The notes: a model not told the origin generated them from the letters alone. A DNA stretch of 54,282 nt from Gammaproteobacteria bacterium TMED112 (GCA_002170245.2 NHFN02000016.1:1-54282); one strand, 5' to 3'. Shown: positions 8,974 through 19,165, counted from the first letter of the stretch. Made by a program: numbers and translations.

Positions 8974-11120
8974 AGTTCATTAAAAAGAAAATCTTTCAAA
9001 ACAGGTGCATGAGCTTTTATATCGTCTGGTGTTCCAAACGTATGTCCAAGTTTTGACATTGTAAAAGCTTGATATGGTACATTTGCATCTTCTAAAGCCT
9101 CTTTCATAAGATCCAAGTGAATAATTGGTGAGATTTGATCTTGTAGACCATGCCACATCATTATTCTAGAGTTCATTTTTCCTGCATTAAATACCGGAGA
9201 AAAATCAGTTAATTGTGCCATATCATTTCCCCAATGCTTTTCAGCAATTTCTTCATAATTATCTTGATATGTATAGATACTTCCATCAGTACCGTCTCTA
9301 AGTATTTTCATGTCATAAACACCCATGCCGCCAGCTACACATTCATATAATTCATCATACTTATAAGCCATTGCCAATGCAGCATACCCACCATAGCTTG
9401 CTCCAAAAGCACATGTGTCGTCTCTTGAAAGTCCAAGCTCTTTTTGAGTGGCCTTGGTTGCAGCTGCTATATCGTCAAGAAGTGTGCCTCCCCATTGTCT
9501 ATATGCGTCTTCCATGAAATTTTTTCCGTATCCACCTGAACCCCTATAATTCACTTTTAACACTGCAGCTCCTTGACTAGCAAGATATTGCTCTATTGGA
9601 TCAAATGCATCAAAATCTCTAATCCCGTAAGGTCCACCATGAATGTAAACTATTAATCTTTTTAACTCGCCTTTAGGTTTTGTTAAATACCCATAAATCG
9701 TTTCATCATCGAATGTTGTGAAAGATCTCGTTTCATTTTTATGTAATTTTTCTTTTGGAACATTTGAAGCAGTACCTACAAACCTTAACTGCCCTTTTGA
9801 TAAATCAAGCATAAAGACTTCAGAAATTGATGAAGAATCACTTATTTGCAATAGTGCCTTTTCGTTTGAATCAGTCCAATTTCCAAAACCTACAGTTTTG
9901 TCAGGAAAACTAGCCGCTAATTGCTGTAGAAGCTGTGCATCTCTATTTTTTTGATCAAAAACTATTATTTCTTTTTTTCCATTACATTCCATTCCGTAAG
10001 CATATGGAACAGGGTCATTTAAAGAGCTCATAGATGATAAAACAGAGTGACAATCTATTGGATTTAACTGAGAGATCTTTTTATTTTTGAGGTTTAATAC
10101 ACTTACACCATGCTGACCAACCCCGCTTGTATCAGCCAACCATAAGTTTCCATCTTTTACTCCTATGGGCGAATAGTTTTCGAGATCTATATCTATTTTA
10201 GTAGTTTTTTTATCTGCATAATGAGCGTAAACACCGTCTAAATCACTTGAAAATGTTAGTGCAGGTTTTTTATCTTTATCGAGAATATAAATATAAGGCG
10301 TATTGCAAAAGCTATTTATTTTATATCCAACTTTAAACTGACAGGGTTGTTCTGACACATATACATCTGTTCCGTTAGGTTTTACTCCTCTTTTATCAAA
10401 TCTGATTTTTCTTAAATGTGCATACCTAAAGCCTCTTTTGTTTATTGGCACAGACATCAGTACATGTTCATCATCATACCTCGATATAAAAGTTGCAACT
10501 TTATATCTATCTGCAAAAGTTGAGCTTCCTTTAGTTGGTGCTTCTTCAAGCGGATATAAAAAGTTTCGAAATTCTTTTGTTTTAATATTAAATAACTTAA
10601 AAATACCGAAACTTTGAAAAATTTCCCCTTGTATGAAATCGTATCTCTTACCACAAACTTCAACTAGAATTAATGAATTAGATACCCAGTTAAAATCACA
10701 AAGATATAAGGCTTTTACACCTAGATCAGAATCTGGTTTATTCTCCATTGCTGCTTTTGCTACAGTTGCTTTTTCGATACCTGATGAAAAGTAGATTTCA
10801 GTATCTGCGACTAACAAGCCTTCAGTAAAATCATCACTCTTACTTTGAAAAGCCAAATGTTTACCATCAGGAGAAAGGGCTACGTTAGTAAAAAAAGCAT
10901 TCTTAACGTAAAGCTCGAGTTCCGGTTCGCTGCCCTCTACATAATTGAATGCACTTTGATCAATGCCTACAATATCTTGAACCCAACCATACTCATCTGT
11001 ACTTTCAGTTGCTTTATAAACAAGTTGGTCTTGCTGTTTATAATTATTTTCTAAAGCATGAGAAATAAATGGTAAAAATATTACAACGTAAAATGATAAT
11101 GGTAGAAAGAATTTATACAT
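8970..11120 (-). CDS. S9 family (prolyl oligopeptidase-like) serine peptidase, exported
   Basis: Signal peptide, propeller-like N-terminal half, C-terminal alpha/beta hydrolase: YIHGGPYGIRD, NYRGSGGYGKNF, CAFGASYGGYAAL, GLQDQISP, GHTF. Confidence 0.9.
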   Translation of the reverse strand: MYKFFLPLSFYVVIFLPFISHALENNYKQQDQLVYKATESTDEYGWVQDIVGIDQSAFNYVEGSEPELELYVKNAFFTNVALSPDGKHLAFQSKSDDFTEGLLVADTEIYFSSGIEKATVAKAAMENKPDSDLGVKALYLCDFNWVSNSLILVEVCGKRYDFIQGEIFQSFGIFKLFNIKTKEFRNFLYPLEEAPTKGSSTFADRYKVATFISRYDDEHVLMSVPINKRGFRYAHLRKIRFDKRGVKPNGTDVYVSEQPCQFKVGYKINSFCNTPYIYILDKDKKPALTFSSDLDGVYAHYADKKTTKIDIDLENYSPIGVKDGNLWLADTSGVGQHGVSVLNLKNKKISQLNPIDCHSVLSSMSSLNDPVPYAYGMECNGKKEIIVFDQKNRDAQLLQQLAASFPDKTVGFGNWTDSNEKALLQISDSSSISEVFMLDLSKGQLRFVGTASNVPKEKLHKNETRSFTTFDDETIYGYLTKPKGELKRLIVYIHGGPYGIRDFDAFDPIEQYLASQGAAVLKVNYRGSGGYGKNFMEDAYRQWGGTLLDDIAAATKATQKELGLSRDDTCAFGASYGGYAALAMAYKYDELYECVAGGMGVYDMKILRDGTDGSIYTYQDNYEEIAEKHWGNDMAQLTDFSPVFNAGKMNSRIMMWHGLQDQISPIIHLDLMKEALEDANVPYQAFTMSKLGHTFGTPDDIKAHAPVLKDFLFNEL

Positions 11121-11234
11121 TTAAAATATTATAAAGGAAAAAAAATAAAATTTTAATTTAACTTTGATTTCAATGAAAAAATTAGTTGACATAGCACTTT
11201 GGAAAGAATTTTTTTTCGTTAAAGATGATAATTA

Positions 11235-11303
11235 GTGTTCAAATATATAAATAATAATGTTCAAATATAATGAAGTGTTCAAATAATAAAAATAGTGTTC
11301 AAA
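11235..11303 (+). repeat. Four short direct repeats, core (A/T)RTGTTCAAA-like, roughly 20-bp periodicity
   Basis: TGTTCAAA cores begin at 11236, 11258, 11276 and 11296 (spacings 22, 18, 20) in the divergent intergenic region. Confidence 0.7.
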
Positions 11304-11351
11304 ATTAATTTTTATATTTTTTTATGTTCTTAAGGTTGTTAGAATATTCAT

Positions 11352-12200
11352 ATGAGTAACTTTTTAGTGCGGATATTGACATTAATATTCATGAGTTTTT
11401 CTATCTATGGTTCCAGCTTAGATAAATTTACTTTTCAAAACTGGAGTAAACCTAATTTAGACGTTTTTTATCATTTGCCTGATGTTATTGATGAGAATAC
11501 TAAAATTTTATTCATAGTACATGGAAACTCACGAAATGCTGACGATTATTTAAAGGTATGGATAAAACTTAGTGAAGGAAAAAATGTTGCGCTATTTGCT
11601 CCGCATTTTAAGAGAAATTCATTTATTAGTTTTAATACACTACAAATGTCTACTTCAAACGGAGTAATAAGAGCCAATTCTGATTTATATCTTAATAATT
11701 CAATAGATACTTTGTTCGAATTTATAAAATCTAAATTTAATCTAAAATCCAAACGTTATGATATTTATGGGCATTCTGCAGGAGCCCAATTTGTTCATAG
11801 ATACCTTCTTATGTCTAAAGATCCTCAAGTTAATATAGCTGTCGCAGCTAATGCAGGCTGGTATACCTTTTTAAATGGTGCAGATTTCCCTTATGGGGTT
11901 AAAAATACACCGATTTCTCTTAGCGATAATAATGTAAAAAAATTTTTAAGTATGGACCTGCATATACTTATAGGATCAAATGATATTGATGTTAATTCTT
12001 CTATTAACAAATCGAATGGGGCTCAGAATCAAGGTCTTAATAGGTTCCAAAGAGCTAAAAACTTTTTTGAATATACAGAGTCAATAGTCGAGCAAAATAA
12101 CCTTGAATTTAATTGGCAGTATCAGGTTGTTTCTGGAGCACCGCATAGCAATAAGGTTATGTCTAGAGCTGCTGTATTAATATTACTTGGTTCTAGTTAA
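11352..12200 (+). CDS. Alpha/beta-hydrolase-fold exported protein
   Basis: Signal peptide; FIVHGNSRNADDYLKVW, YDIYGHSAGAQFVHRYL (GxSxG), HILIGSNDIDV, GAPHSN. Confidence 0.72.
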   Translation: MSNFLVRILTLIFMSFSIYGSSLDKFTFQNWSKPNLDVFYHLPDVIDENTKILFIVHGNSRNADDYLKVWIKLSEGKNVALFAPHFKRNSFISFNTLQMSTSNGVIRANSDLYLNNSIDTLFEFIKSKFNLKSKRYDIYGHSAGAQFVHRYLLMSKDPQVNIAVAANAGWYTFLNGADFPYGVKNTPISLSDNNVKKFLSMDLHILIGSNDIDVNSSINKSNGAQNQGLNRFQRAKNFFEYTESIVEQNNLEFNWQYQVVSGAPHSNKVMSRAAVLILLGSS

Positions 12201-12624
12201 CTTTTGCTAAGTAATTGGTTAATCTCTCAGCATTTACTGCAATCGTTATTTTACCTACATTGGCCATAATCTCATCTTTATTTACTGGTTCTCCTGCTTG
12301 TATAACACCAACCATCCCAAGGATTATATGAGGAGTGCATTGATAGACGTAGACACCCTCTTTATCAATCACAACACTGACGTTCTCATTTAAAATACCT
12401 TTCCAGCCTGTGGCTCCATTGGGAATTAAACCTTCAACTGATTCTGTATTGTGTGATACATCAATTGCAACAAAGTTTACTTTGTCACCTACATCAACTT
12501 TGAGAAATCCTGGCTCAAATACCATTCCACCGTCAGCACCAAAATTGAGCATTTTTACCTCGTGCTCTGCACAAAATGAAAGTGCTGAAAATGTCAAAAG
12601 TGTTATAAATAATAAGTTTTTCAT
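12193..12624 (-). CDS. Pseudoazurin-like type 1 blue copper protein
   Basis: Signal peptide; GADGGMVFEPGFLKVDVGDKVNFVAIDVSHNTES and YQCTPHIILGMVG supply the His, Cys, His, Met copper ligand spacing of pseudoazurin. Confidence 0.87.
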   Translation of the reverse strand: MKNLLFITLLTFSALSFCAEHEVKMLNFGADGGMVFEPGFLKVDVGDKVNFVAIDVSHNTESVEGLIPNGATGWKGILNENVSVVIDKEGVYVYQCTPHIILGMVGVIQAGEPVNKDEIMANVGKITIAVNAERLTNYLAKVN

Positions 12625-12677
12625 AAATATAATGATTATTTATGGAGTAATATAATAGATATTTATATTATGTCAAA

Positions 12678-12754
12678 TGGTAGACCCGATTGGACTTGAA
12701 CCAACGACCTCTGCCATGTCAAGGCAGCGCTCTAGCCAACTGAGCTACGGGTCT
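12678..12754 (-). tRNA. tRNA-Val (anticodon GAC), CCA encoded
   Basis: Reverse complement AGACCCGTAGCTCAGTTGGCTAGAGCGCTGCCTTGACATGGCAGAGGTCGTTGGTTCAAGTCCAATCGGGTCTACCA folds as a cloverleaf; anticodon loop TTGACAT. Confidence 0.96.
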
Positions 12755-12760
12755 AAGTAG

Positions 12761-15250
12761 TCACTCTTCTTCTAAAAGATTAAAAACCTTTCCATCAAGG
12801 AAGTTAGAAACCTTCCAGTTTAAATACTGATAATGTGCTTTTATTCCAGGGTCTCTAGATGTGCCTTTTGTGAATTTTTGTATATCTACTAGAGAAGTGA
12901 AAACAGAAGCTTTTGCAATATCATCGTATGTACTGTCTTCAGCAAATACACTGATTAAACCATCCACATAAACAGATTGAAGATTTCTTTTAAATGTATC
13001 AGGCATTTCACCTTTAACAAAAATTCCATCAAATAAATCTCCTAGAACCTCAGATGGCATATAGGCATTACCATATTGAGCTGAATCAACGAGTCTAGTC
13101 ATAACATTTGGGTGTAATAACGATGCTAATACTCTACCTTGCATACCAAGCACCATATCATGTAATTGGGGATCTTCATTACCACTACTTGAATAGCCAG
13201 TAGCTCTTTTTTCTCTCTGTAAATTTTTGAGAATCTTCGGATCAAAAGTCCAAACGCCATTGGCTAAGAATTTTGTTGTAATTAAATTCATTGCTGCTTT
13301 CTGCTTTTCATAAGGCACAGGTTCATAAGCGTTTGTATTATCCTGCCCATTGACAAGTTTGGTCACATAAACGCCACCAACCTGGCCAGCAACAATATCC
13401 ATAAACCTTCCTTTATCACTGACTAAACTATAAAAGGAATTGGTGAAATCGTTTTTGGTTTCGCCTTCATCTGCATAAATTTCAGGTAGTTCGGCTATTT
13501 TCTTATCAAGTGTGATAAACCTATCCGCTGTATATGTCACTACGTCATTAGACATGTCACCTCTTCTTGTTCTAGGATCTATGTTCCTCCCTGGCGTACC
13601 CATAGCATCACCATCTGTGCCATATGTATATGCAGGCAACACTGATAGAGCTAAAAGCTCTGCCCTCTCCTCATCTGTTAGGTTCGGTTTGTAAGCAAAT
13701 TCAACAGCCCATCTGTCGTACTCGCCAGGTTCTGTTGGGAAGTAATTTCCTTGCTCCAATCCTGGTGGTGCAATATTAATTGGATCGTAATCCATAATTG
13801 ATGAAATTGTGGTATTTCCAGTTATGTTTTTGTCATGAACTTCCCTAGGACCATATAAATAACTGGCACTGAAGTTGTGACGTAATCCAATGGTATGACC
13901 AACTTCGTGCATTGTAAGACTAATCATCCACTGTTCAAGAGGATCATTTTCAGGTGTCCAGCCCCAAAGCTTTCTGTAGTTATAACCTCTTTTTATGGCA
14001 TTGAATTCTTGCACTATATCTGCGGCAATCAATTCCCCAGTTCTTGGATTACCAATACTTGGCCCGTAGCCTGAAAACCCTGGCTCAGGAGAAGATGACC
14101 ATCGAACCACATTATATTGGATATCACCTGCATCCCATTCTGAATCGTCAGGCTGGATTTTAGCGACTACAGCATTCTTAAAACCTGCTCTTTCATAAGC
14201 TAGGTTCCAGGCCTCTATGCCCTTAACTATCATTGGTTTTATTTCTTCAGGTGTTGCTTTATCAACCCAGAAGACAATAGGTTCTACCGGTTCTGATAAT
14301 TCAGCTGTTGGTTCCTTTTTAATTAATCTCCATTTGTTGATTAAATCTCTTTGTGGATAATTATCATAAGTAGACATATCTGTTACTCTTTGAGAAAAAT
14401 ATCCAACTCTTTGGTCAGCCACTCTTGGCTCAAATTGATCATCTGGCATTTCTACAAATAGGTGTCTAGCAGTAATTGAGGTATATCTTGCATCTGAGAC
14501 TGCATAAACGGCTCTTCTTTGATTTGGATTGTTATTTTCAAAAGCAAAATTCACTTCCACAGCAGTATTTTTTGGATAATTCCTAACTTGCTCAACAAAA
14601 GTTTTATCAGAATCTAATCTGCCTAAATTTAATGCAACAAAATTTCTGTATTCTGGTGGAAGATTTGGAGATACATTATTTAAAGTTTCCTCCATAAATA
14701 AATCATCAGCTTCAATAATAATTCTTCCGTCTTGTTCAGCAACAATATCAAAATTCATTAAAAAAGCTTCTAGTATGTTAGTTAAATCTGATTTACCAAT
14801 ATTGTTTACTGTTTCGTTTGAGAAGTAAGTATTTTTCTTATATAAGCCGAGGCCTGTTTTGAACTTCCTAAATTCTAATACTGCTCCCTGTCCAATTGCT
14901 CCGCCTCTTACGCCTGCTGCTTGTGGTGCGTTAAGCACATATGCGAAGTAAATAAATTCAGAGTCAAGTTGTCCACTTTTTAGCTCAATGTAAAATTCAG
15001 CATCACTTCGCTCAATCTCACCTTCTCTTTGATGAATAGTTAGAAAACCTTCGTGAGTTTTAAAATTTCCGTCCGATAAGAAACTATCTATTGTCACAGA
15101 ATCTTCATCTGTATCTCGAAGCTCATCAAGAAACTCGTCTAATACCTCAGCAGGCATTTCTTTTAACATTTCACCTGTCAGCTCATCTGGGATATCTGGA
15201 TATGCATTTAAGAAAGAAGTTATAAAAAGTAGCTGTAATAATTTGTTCAT
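12761..15250 (-). CDS. Large exported zinc-dependent metalloprotease (DUF5117/DUF4953-like)
   Basis: Signal peptide; HEVGHTIGLRHNFSAS zinc-binding motif; SSIMDYDPINIAPPG; DIQYNVVRW. Confidence 0.85.
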   Translation of the reverse strand: MNKLLQLLFITSFLNAYPDIPDELTGEMLKEMPAEVLDEFLDELRDTDEDSVTIDSFLSDGNFKTHEGFLTIHQREGEIERSDAEFYIELKSGQLDSEFIYFAYVLNAPQAAGVRGGAIGQGAVLEFRKFKTGLGLYKKNTYFSNETVNNIGKSDLTNILEAFLMNFDIVAEQDGRIIIEADDLFMEETLNNVSPNLPPEYRNFVALNLGRLDSDKTFVEQVRNYPKNTAVEVNFAFENNNPNQRRAVYAVSDARYTSITARHLFVEMPDDQFEPRVADQRVGYFSQRVTDMSTYDNYPQRDLINKWRLIKKEPTAELSEPVEPIVFWVDKATPEEIKPMIVKGIEAWNLAYERAGFKNAVVAKIQPDDSEWDAGDIQYNVVRWSSSPEPGFSGYGPSIGNPRTGELIAADIVQEFNAIKRGYNYRKLWGWTPENDPLEQWMISLTMHEVGHTIGLRHNFSASYLYGPREVHDKNITGNTTISSIMDYDPINIAPPGLEQGNYFPTEPGEYDRWAVEFAYKPNLTDEERAELLALSVLPAYTYGTDGDAMGTPGRNIDPRTRRGDMSNDVVTYTADRFITLDKKIAELPEIYADEGETKNDFTNSFYSLVSDKGRFMDIVAGQVGGVYVTKLVNGQDNTNAYEPVPYEKQKAAMNLITTKFLANGVWTFDPKILKNLQREKRATGYSSSGNEDPQLHDMVLGMQGRVLASLLHPNVMTRLVDSAQYGNAYMPSEVLGDLFDGIFVKGEMPDTFKRNLQSVYVDGLISVFAEDSTYDDIAKASVFTSLVDIQKFTKGTSRDPGIKAHYQYLNWKVSNFLDGKVFNLLEEE

Positions 15251-15333
15251 GTTTTCACCTTGTTTAAACCTATACTAGTACCATATATGTTGCGTAAAGC
15301 ACTAAAATCAATGGGCATTTAGACTAGCACAAA

Positions 15334-16437
15334 ATGGTATATTTAGACAAAAAAATCTTATTACTCATAAATCTATTTCTTGGGTTTTTTGCCTGTGCGG
15401 ATATCTCTAAATTAAAGATTGCTGAAGGCTTTGAAATTCAAGAATTTGTCAATGAAATAGATGATGCAAGACAAATGGTTGAAGGCGAAAAATATATATT
15501 TGTGGGTACAAAAAGGGCTGGTAATTTGTATGCTATAGATAAAAATAATTCAAATAAATTTTCAGTCATACTTTCAGGGTTAGATATGCCTACTGGCGTT
15601 GCCATTAAGGATGGCGATTTGTACATAGCAGAAACAGATACCATTCATATAGTAAAAGATGTTGAAAAAAAACTTGCCCACAACGAACAAATTACCACTG
15701 AAATTTTTTTTTCTGATCTACCAAGGAAAACTATGTGGAATACTGTCAAAAAATCTTGGCACGGGTGGAAATGGATAGATTTTGGACCCGATGGTGCACT
15801 TTACATCTCTGAGGGAGTTCCATGTAATGTGTGTGATGAAGATGATCCAAGATATGGAACAATATTGAAGCTATTGGATAATAACTTAAGCATATATGCT
15901 GATGGTGTTCGTAATAGCGTTGGGTTTGATTGGCATCCTGAGACAAAAGAAATGTACTTTACTGACAATGGGAGAGATTGGATGGGAGACGATATACCAC
16001 CTTGTGAACTTAACAGGGTGGTAAATGCTGGAGATCATTTTGGTTTTCCATTTATCCACGGCAAAAACATAGCTGATAGTGGGTATGAAGCACCAGAAGA
16101 TTTTGTATTTTCAAAACCTGTTTGGGAATTTCAAGCACATACTGCTCCATTAGGGATCAAATTTTATGATGGGGCAACCTTTCCAGAGTACTATAAAAAT
16201 GGTGCCTTCGTAGCTCAACATGGCTCCTGGAACCGTTCTGAAAAAGTTGGTTATCAGATATTATTCATGAAAATGGAGAAAGGTATTGTTATATCAGCAG
16301 ATGTTTTCATTGATGGATGGATGTCGGATGAAACTTCTTGGGGTAGACCGGTCACGCCGCTGATTCTCAAGGATGGAAGTATGCTGATATCTGATGATCA
16401 AGCTGATTCTATCATTCGAATAACCTATAAGGGTTAA
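15334..16437 (+). CDS. Exported sugar (glucose/sorbosone) dehydrogenase-type beta-propeller protein
   Basis: LKIAEGFEIQEFVNEIDDARQM, WKWIDFGPDGALYISEGVPCNVCDEDDPRYGTILKL, GVRNSVGFDWHPETKEMYFTDNGRDWMGDDIPPCELNRV, AQHGSWNRS. Confidence 0.88.
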   Translation: MVYLDKKILLLINLFLGFFACADISKLKIAEGFEIQEFVNEIDDARQMVEGEKYIFVGTKRAGNLYAIDKNNSNKFSVILSGLDMPTGVAIKDGDLYIAETDTIHIVKDVEKKLAHNEQITTEIFFSDLPRKTMWNTVKKSWHGWKWIDFGPDGALYISEGVPCNVCDEDDPRYGTILKLLDNNLSIYADGVRNSVGFDWHPETKEMYFTDNGRDWMGDDIPPCELNRVVNAGDHFGFPFIHGKNIADSGYEAPEDFVFSKPVWEFQAHTAPLGIKFYDGATFPEYYKNGAFVAQHGSWNRSEKVGYQILFMKMEKGIVISADVFIDGWMSDETSWGRPVTPLILKDGSMLISDDQADSIIRITYKG

Positions 16438-17489
16438 TCAATTAAATCGATAAGTATTTCTTCACTTCCTGCAGGAAGAGATACCAAAGTACCATCTTCT
16501 GATACGTGATAATTAGTAAAAATTTCGTCAACGCCTCGTAAAAACATTTGTTCGCTTGTTTGATTTCTGGGTGCAGGAATTAAGTGATAAAAAACCAATA
16601 AATCTACTTCTGATTTTTTGGCTATTTCGGCCACCTCTATTGTGTCTGCATGGTAATTTTTAATATCAAATAAAACTTTGGAAATAACATTATTCTCCAA
16701 TTCATCTGAAACTTTTATCATTCTATCAATTAAAGGTTTAGCTAATGCATCATGGAATAATACGTCAACTCCTTTTGAATACTCAACAACCACATCTAAT
16801 GCAATAGTGTCACCACTAATTACTATTGATCTATCTTTGAATTCAACTTTAAATCCATACGATGGGTCAACAGGAAAATGATCTACCTTGAAAGCTGTCA
16901 CCTTTGTATCTTCATTTTGAAAAATTACTTCACTGTCACCATCAAATTCAGTAACAACATATCCATAGGCTTCAATTGGTAATAATTCTGGACCATGATG
17001 CTCACTTCTATAATAAGCGTCAAGTTCGTAAGCTGAGGTAAAGCCTTGAATAGTTGATTTAGTCCCAATTGGTCCAAGCACAGTCAATGGTTCTTTTCTA
17101 CCTCCCAACCAAGTTTGGAACTGAACCTCTGGCACATCACTTATATGATCAGAGTGTAAATGGCTCAATATAACTGCTTCCAAATCAGAATAGTCTACTT
17201 GCCAATTTTGCAGATTAGCAGCACTGCCCTCACCTAAATCAAAGATAAATTTTGAGGACCCAGCTTGTACAAGTAAACATGTTTCAGCACGATTCGGGCT
17301 TGGTAAAGGGGCCCTAGATCCACAAACTGCAACCGACAATGCATCACTCATGAAAATCTCATCAGCTTTAAATAATTCTTTGACTGTATTTTCAAATAAC
17401 CTATTTTGAACGGTATGATTTTGCAGAAGCAAATAACCAACAAATAACAAAGTAAAAATAACTAGTGAAGTGTATTTTAGTATTTTCAT
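16434..17489 (-). CDS. MBL-fold metallohydrolase, membrane-anchored or exported
   Basis: N-terminal hydrophobic segment; VILSHLHSDHISDVP, SIVISGDT, LFHDA motifs of RNase Z/arylsulfatase-like MBL proteins. Confidence 0.87.
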   Translation of the reverse strand: MKILKYTSLVIFTLLFVGYLLLQNHTVQNRLFENTVKELFKADEIFMSDALSVAVCGSRAPLPSPNRAETCLLVQAGSSKFIFDLGEGSAANLQNWQVDYSDLEAVILSHLHSDHISDVPEVQFQTWLGGRKEPLTVLGPIGTKSTIQGFTSAYELDAYYRSEHHGPELLPIEAYGYVVTEFDGDSEVIFQNEDTKVTAFKVDHFPVDPSYGFKVEFKDRSIVISGDTIALDVVVEYSKGVDVLFHDALAKPLIDRMIKVSDELENNVISKVLFDIKNYHADTIEVAEIAKKSEVDLLVFYHLIPAPRNQTSEQMFLRGVDEIFTNYHVSEDGTLVSLPAGSEEILIDLID

Positions 17490-17887
17490 AAAATTTCAAT
17501 ATTAAGCTGACCCTCTAAGGCTGCTTCTCTATGAACGCTGCTTTTTAAATAGTCTGAGCTAGTTATCATTTTCAGCATAGATGCCCTATTGGGATATTCT
17601 GCAATAGCAACAAGATCCCAGAGTTCATCAATTTCACCGATCATTAGTCTTGAAACTGGACCACTAAATATTACTTTTGCTCCAACTTTTTTTAAATGTT
17701 CTTGCGTCTCTTGACCATAAAGCATGTATGCTTCAAGACCTGTCAGTTTAGTTTCTCGACCATCGGCGTATTCAGCATGTTTTTTTAATTTAATCAGATT
17801 GAGCATCTTAATCGGTCCAAGTTCAGGATTATCGTCAAAACCTTGTAATTGCTCATGACTTGGAAGAACTTTATTTTCAAATTTCAT
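17486..17887 (-). CDS. DUF1330-like protein
   Basis: PIKMLNLIKLK, YGQETQEHLKKVGAKVIFSGPVSRLMIGEIDELWDLVAIAEYPNRASMLKMITSSDY. Confidence 0.75.
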   Translation of the reverse strand: MKFENKVLPSHEQLQGFDDNPELGPIKMLNLIKLKKHAEYADGRETKLTGLEAYMLYGQETQEHLKKVGAKVIFSGPVSRLMIGEIDELWDLVAIAEYPNRASMLKMITSSDYLKSSVHREAALEGQLNIEIL

Positions 17888-19101
17888 TAATTTTCTTGCA
17901 TCAATTTTGCTAATTCTAGTCTAGCTACGCTCCTTCTATGGACTTCATCAGGTCCATCTGCAAGTCTAAGAGTTCTCATGTGTGCGTACATGCTTGCAAG
18001 TGGAAAATCTTGGCTCACTCCAGCACCTCCGTGCATTTGAATAGCTCTGTCAATTACATTGCATGCCATAATTGGTGCAACTACTTTAATTTGTGCTATT
18101 TCACTCGCTGCAACTTTATTTCCGTATTTATCCATTTTTTGTGCAGCATCTAGAGTTAAAAGTCTAGCCTGATTAATTTCCATTCTTGAATCAGCTATTA
18201 CGTCAAAGTTACCTCCTAATCGAGCTAATTCTCTACCAAAAGCTTTCCTCTCCATGGAACGTTTACACATTAATTCAAAAGCAACTTCAGATGCTCCAAT
18301 AGCTCTCATACAATGATGGATTCTTCCAGGACCTAACCTTCCTTGTGCTATTTCAAAACCTCTGCCCTCACCTAAAATTACATTTTCATACGGGACTTTA
18401 ACATTATCGAATTTCATATGAGCATGACCATGGGGAGCATCATCGTAACCAAAAACATGCATCATTCTTTTTACTTCTACACCAGGCGTATCCATAGGAA
18501 TTAGAATCATTGAATGTCTCTGATGCCTCTCACTTTCAGGATTTGTGACACACATAAAGATAATAATCTTACAGCGTGGGTCTCCCGCTCCGGATGTCCA
18601 CCATTTTTCACCATTAATAATCCATTGCCCATCAACTAATTCCGCTGTTGCTTCCATGTTTGTTGCATCTGATGATGCAACTTGTGGTTCTGTCATACCA
18701 AATGCAGAACGAATCTCTCCATTCAATAAAGGTTTAAGCCATTCATCTTGCTGTTCTTTAGAACCATAACGAACAAGTACTTCCATATTTCCTGTATCTG
18801 GTGCACTACAATTCATAGCCTCTGATGCAAAATGTGTCCTACCCATAGCTTCTGCAAGGTGTGCATATTCATAATTAGAGAGGCCAGCGCCGTAATCACT
18901 ATCAGGTAAAAACAAATTCCATAAACCTCTGTTTCGAGCTTCTTTCTTTAGAGCTTCAACTTCTGGATATGGTTCCCATCTTCTTTCAACTGAAATATCT
19001 TGTTTGAGAATTTCCATTTCAACAGGTTCAACAACTTCCTTAATAAAGCTTTTTACTTTTGGTAAATAAAAATCAATCTTTTCTGTGCTATCAAATTTCA
19101 T
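17887..19101 (-). CDS. Acyl-CoA dehydrogenase family protein
   Basis: [99 protein letters not shown]. Confidence 0.93.
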   Translation of the reverse strand: MKFDSTEKIDFYLPKVKSFIKEVVEPVEMEILKQDISVERRWEPYPEVEALKKEARNRGLWNLFLPDSDYGAGLSNYEYAHLAEAMGRTHFASEAMNCSAPDTGNMEVLVRYGSKEQQDEWLKPLLNGEIRSAFGMTEPQVASSDATNMEATAELVDGQWIINGEKWWTSGAGDPRCKIIIFMCVTNPESERHQRHSMILIPMDTPGVEVKRMMHVFGYDDAPHGHAHMKFDNVKVPYENVILGEGRGFEIAQGRLGPGRIHHCMRAIGASEVAFELMCKRSMERKAFGRELARLGGNFDVIADSRMEINQARLLTLDAAQKMDKYGNKVAASEIAQIKVVAPIMACNVIDRAIQMHGGAGVSQDFPLASMYAHMRTLRLADGPDEVHRRSVARLELAKLMQEN

Positions 19102-19116
19102 AATAGAGGCTTCTAA

Positions 19117-19131
19117 AATACTATAAGTATT
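19117..19131. promoter_or_regulatory. Perfect inverted repeat AATACT-ATA-AGTATT; candidate LysR operator
   Basis: 6-bp arms with 3-nt spacer in the intergenic region between divergent acyl-CoA dehydrogenase and LysR genes. Confidence 0.45.
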
Positions 19132-19165
19132 ATTTATAATAGTGTTCTATAATTATAATCCATTT

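Noticed and set aside
11186-11191. TTGACA as a -35 box in the 11121-11351 intergenic region
   Set aside because: No convincing TATAAT-like -10 at 16-18 bp spacing.
19140-19148. TAGTGTTCT upstream of LysR resembling the 11235-11303 repeat core
   Set aside because: Single occurrence, lacks the CAAA part and is a short match in AT-rich DNA; likely chance.
19142-19165. GTG start at 19142 for the LysR gene
   Set aside because: Typical LysR N-terminus begins at MKLNNLDLNLL, matching ATG 19166; the extension would run into the promoter region.
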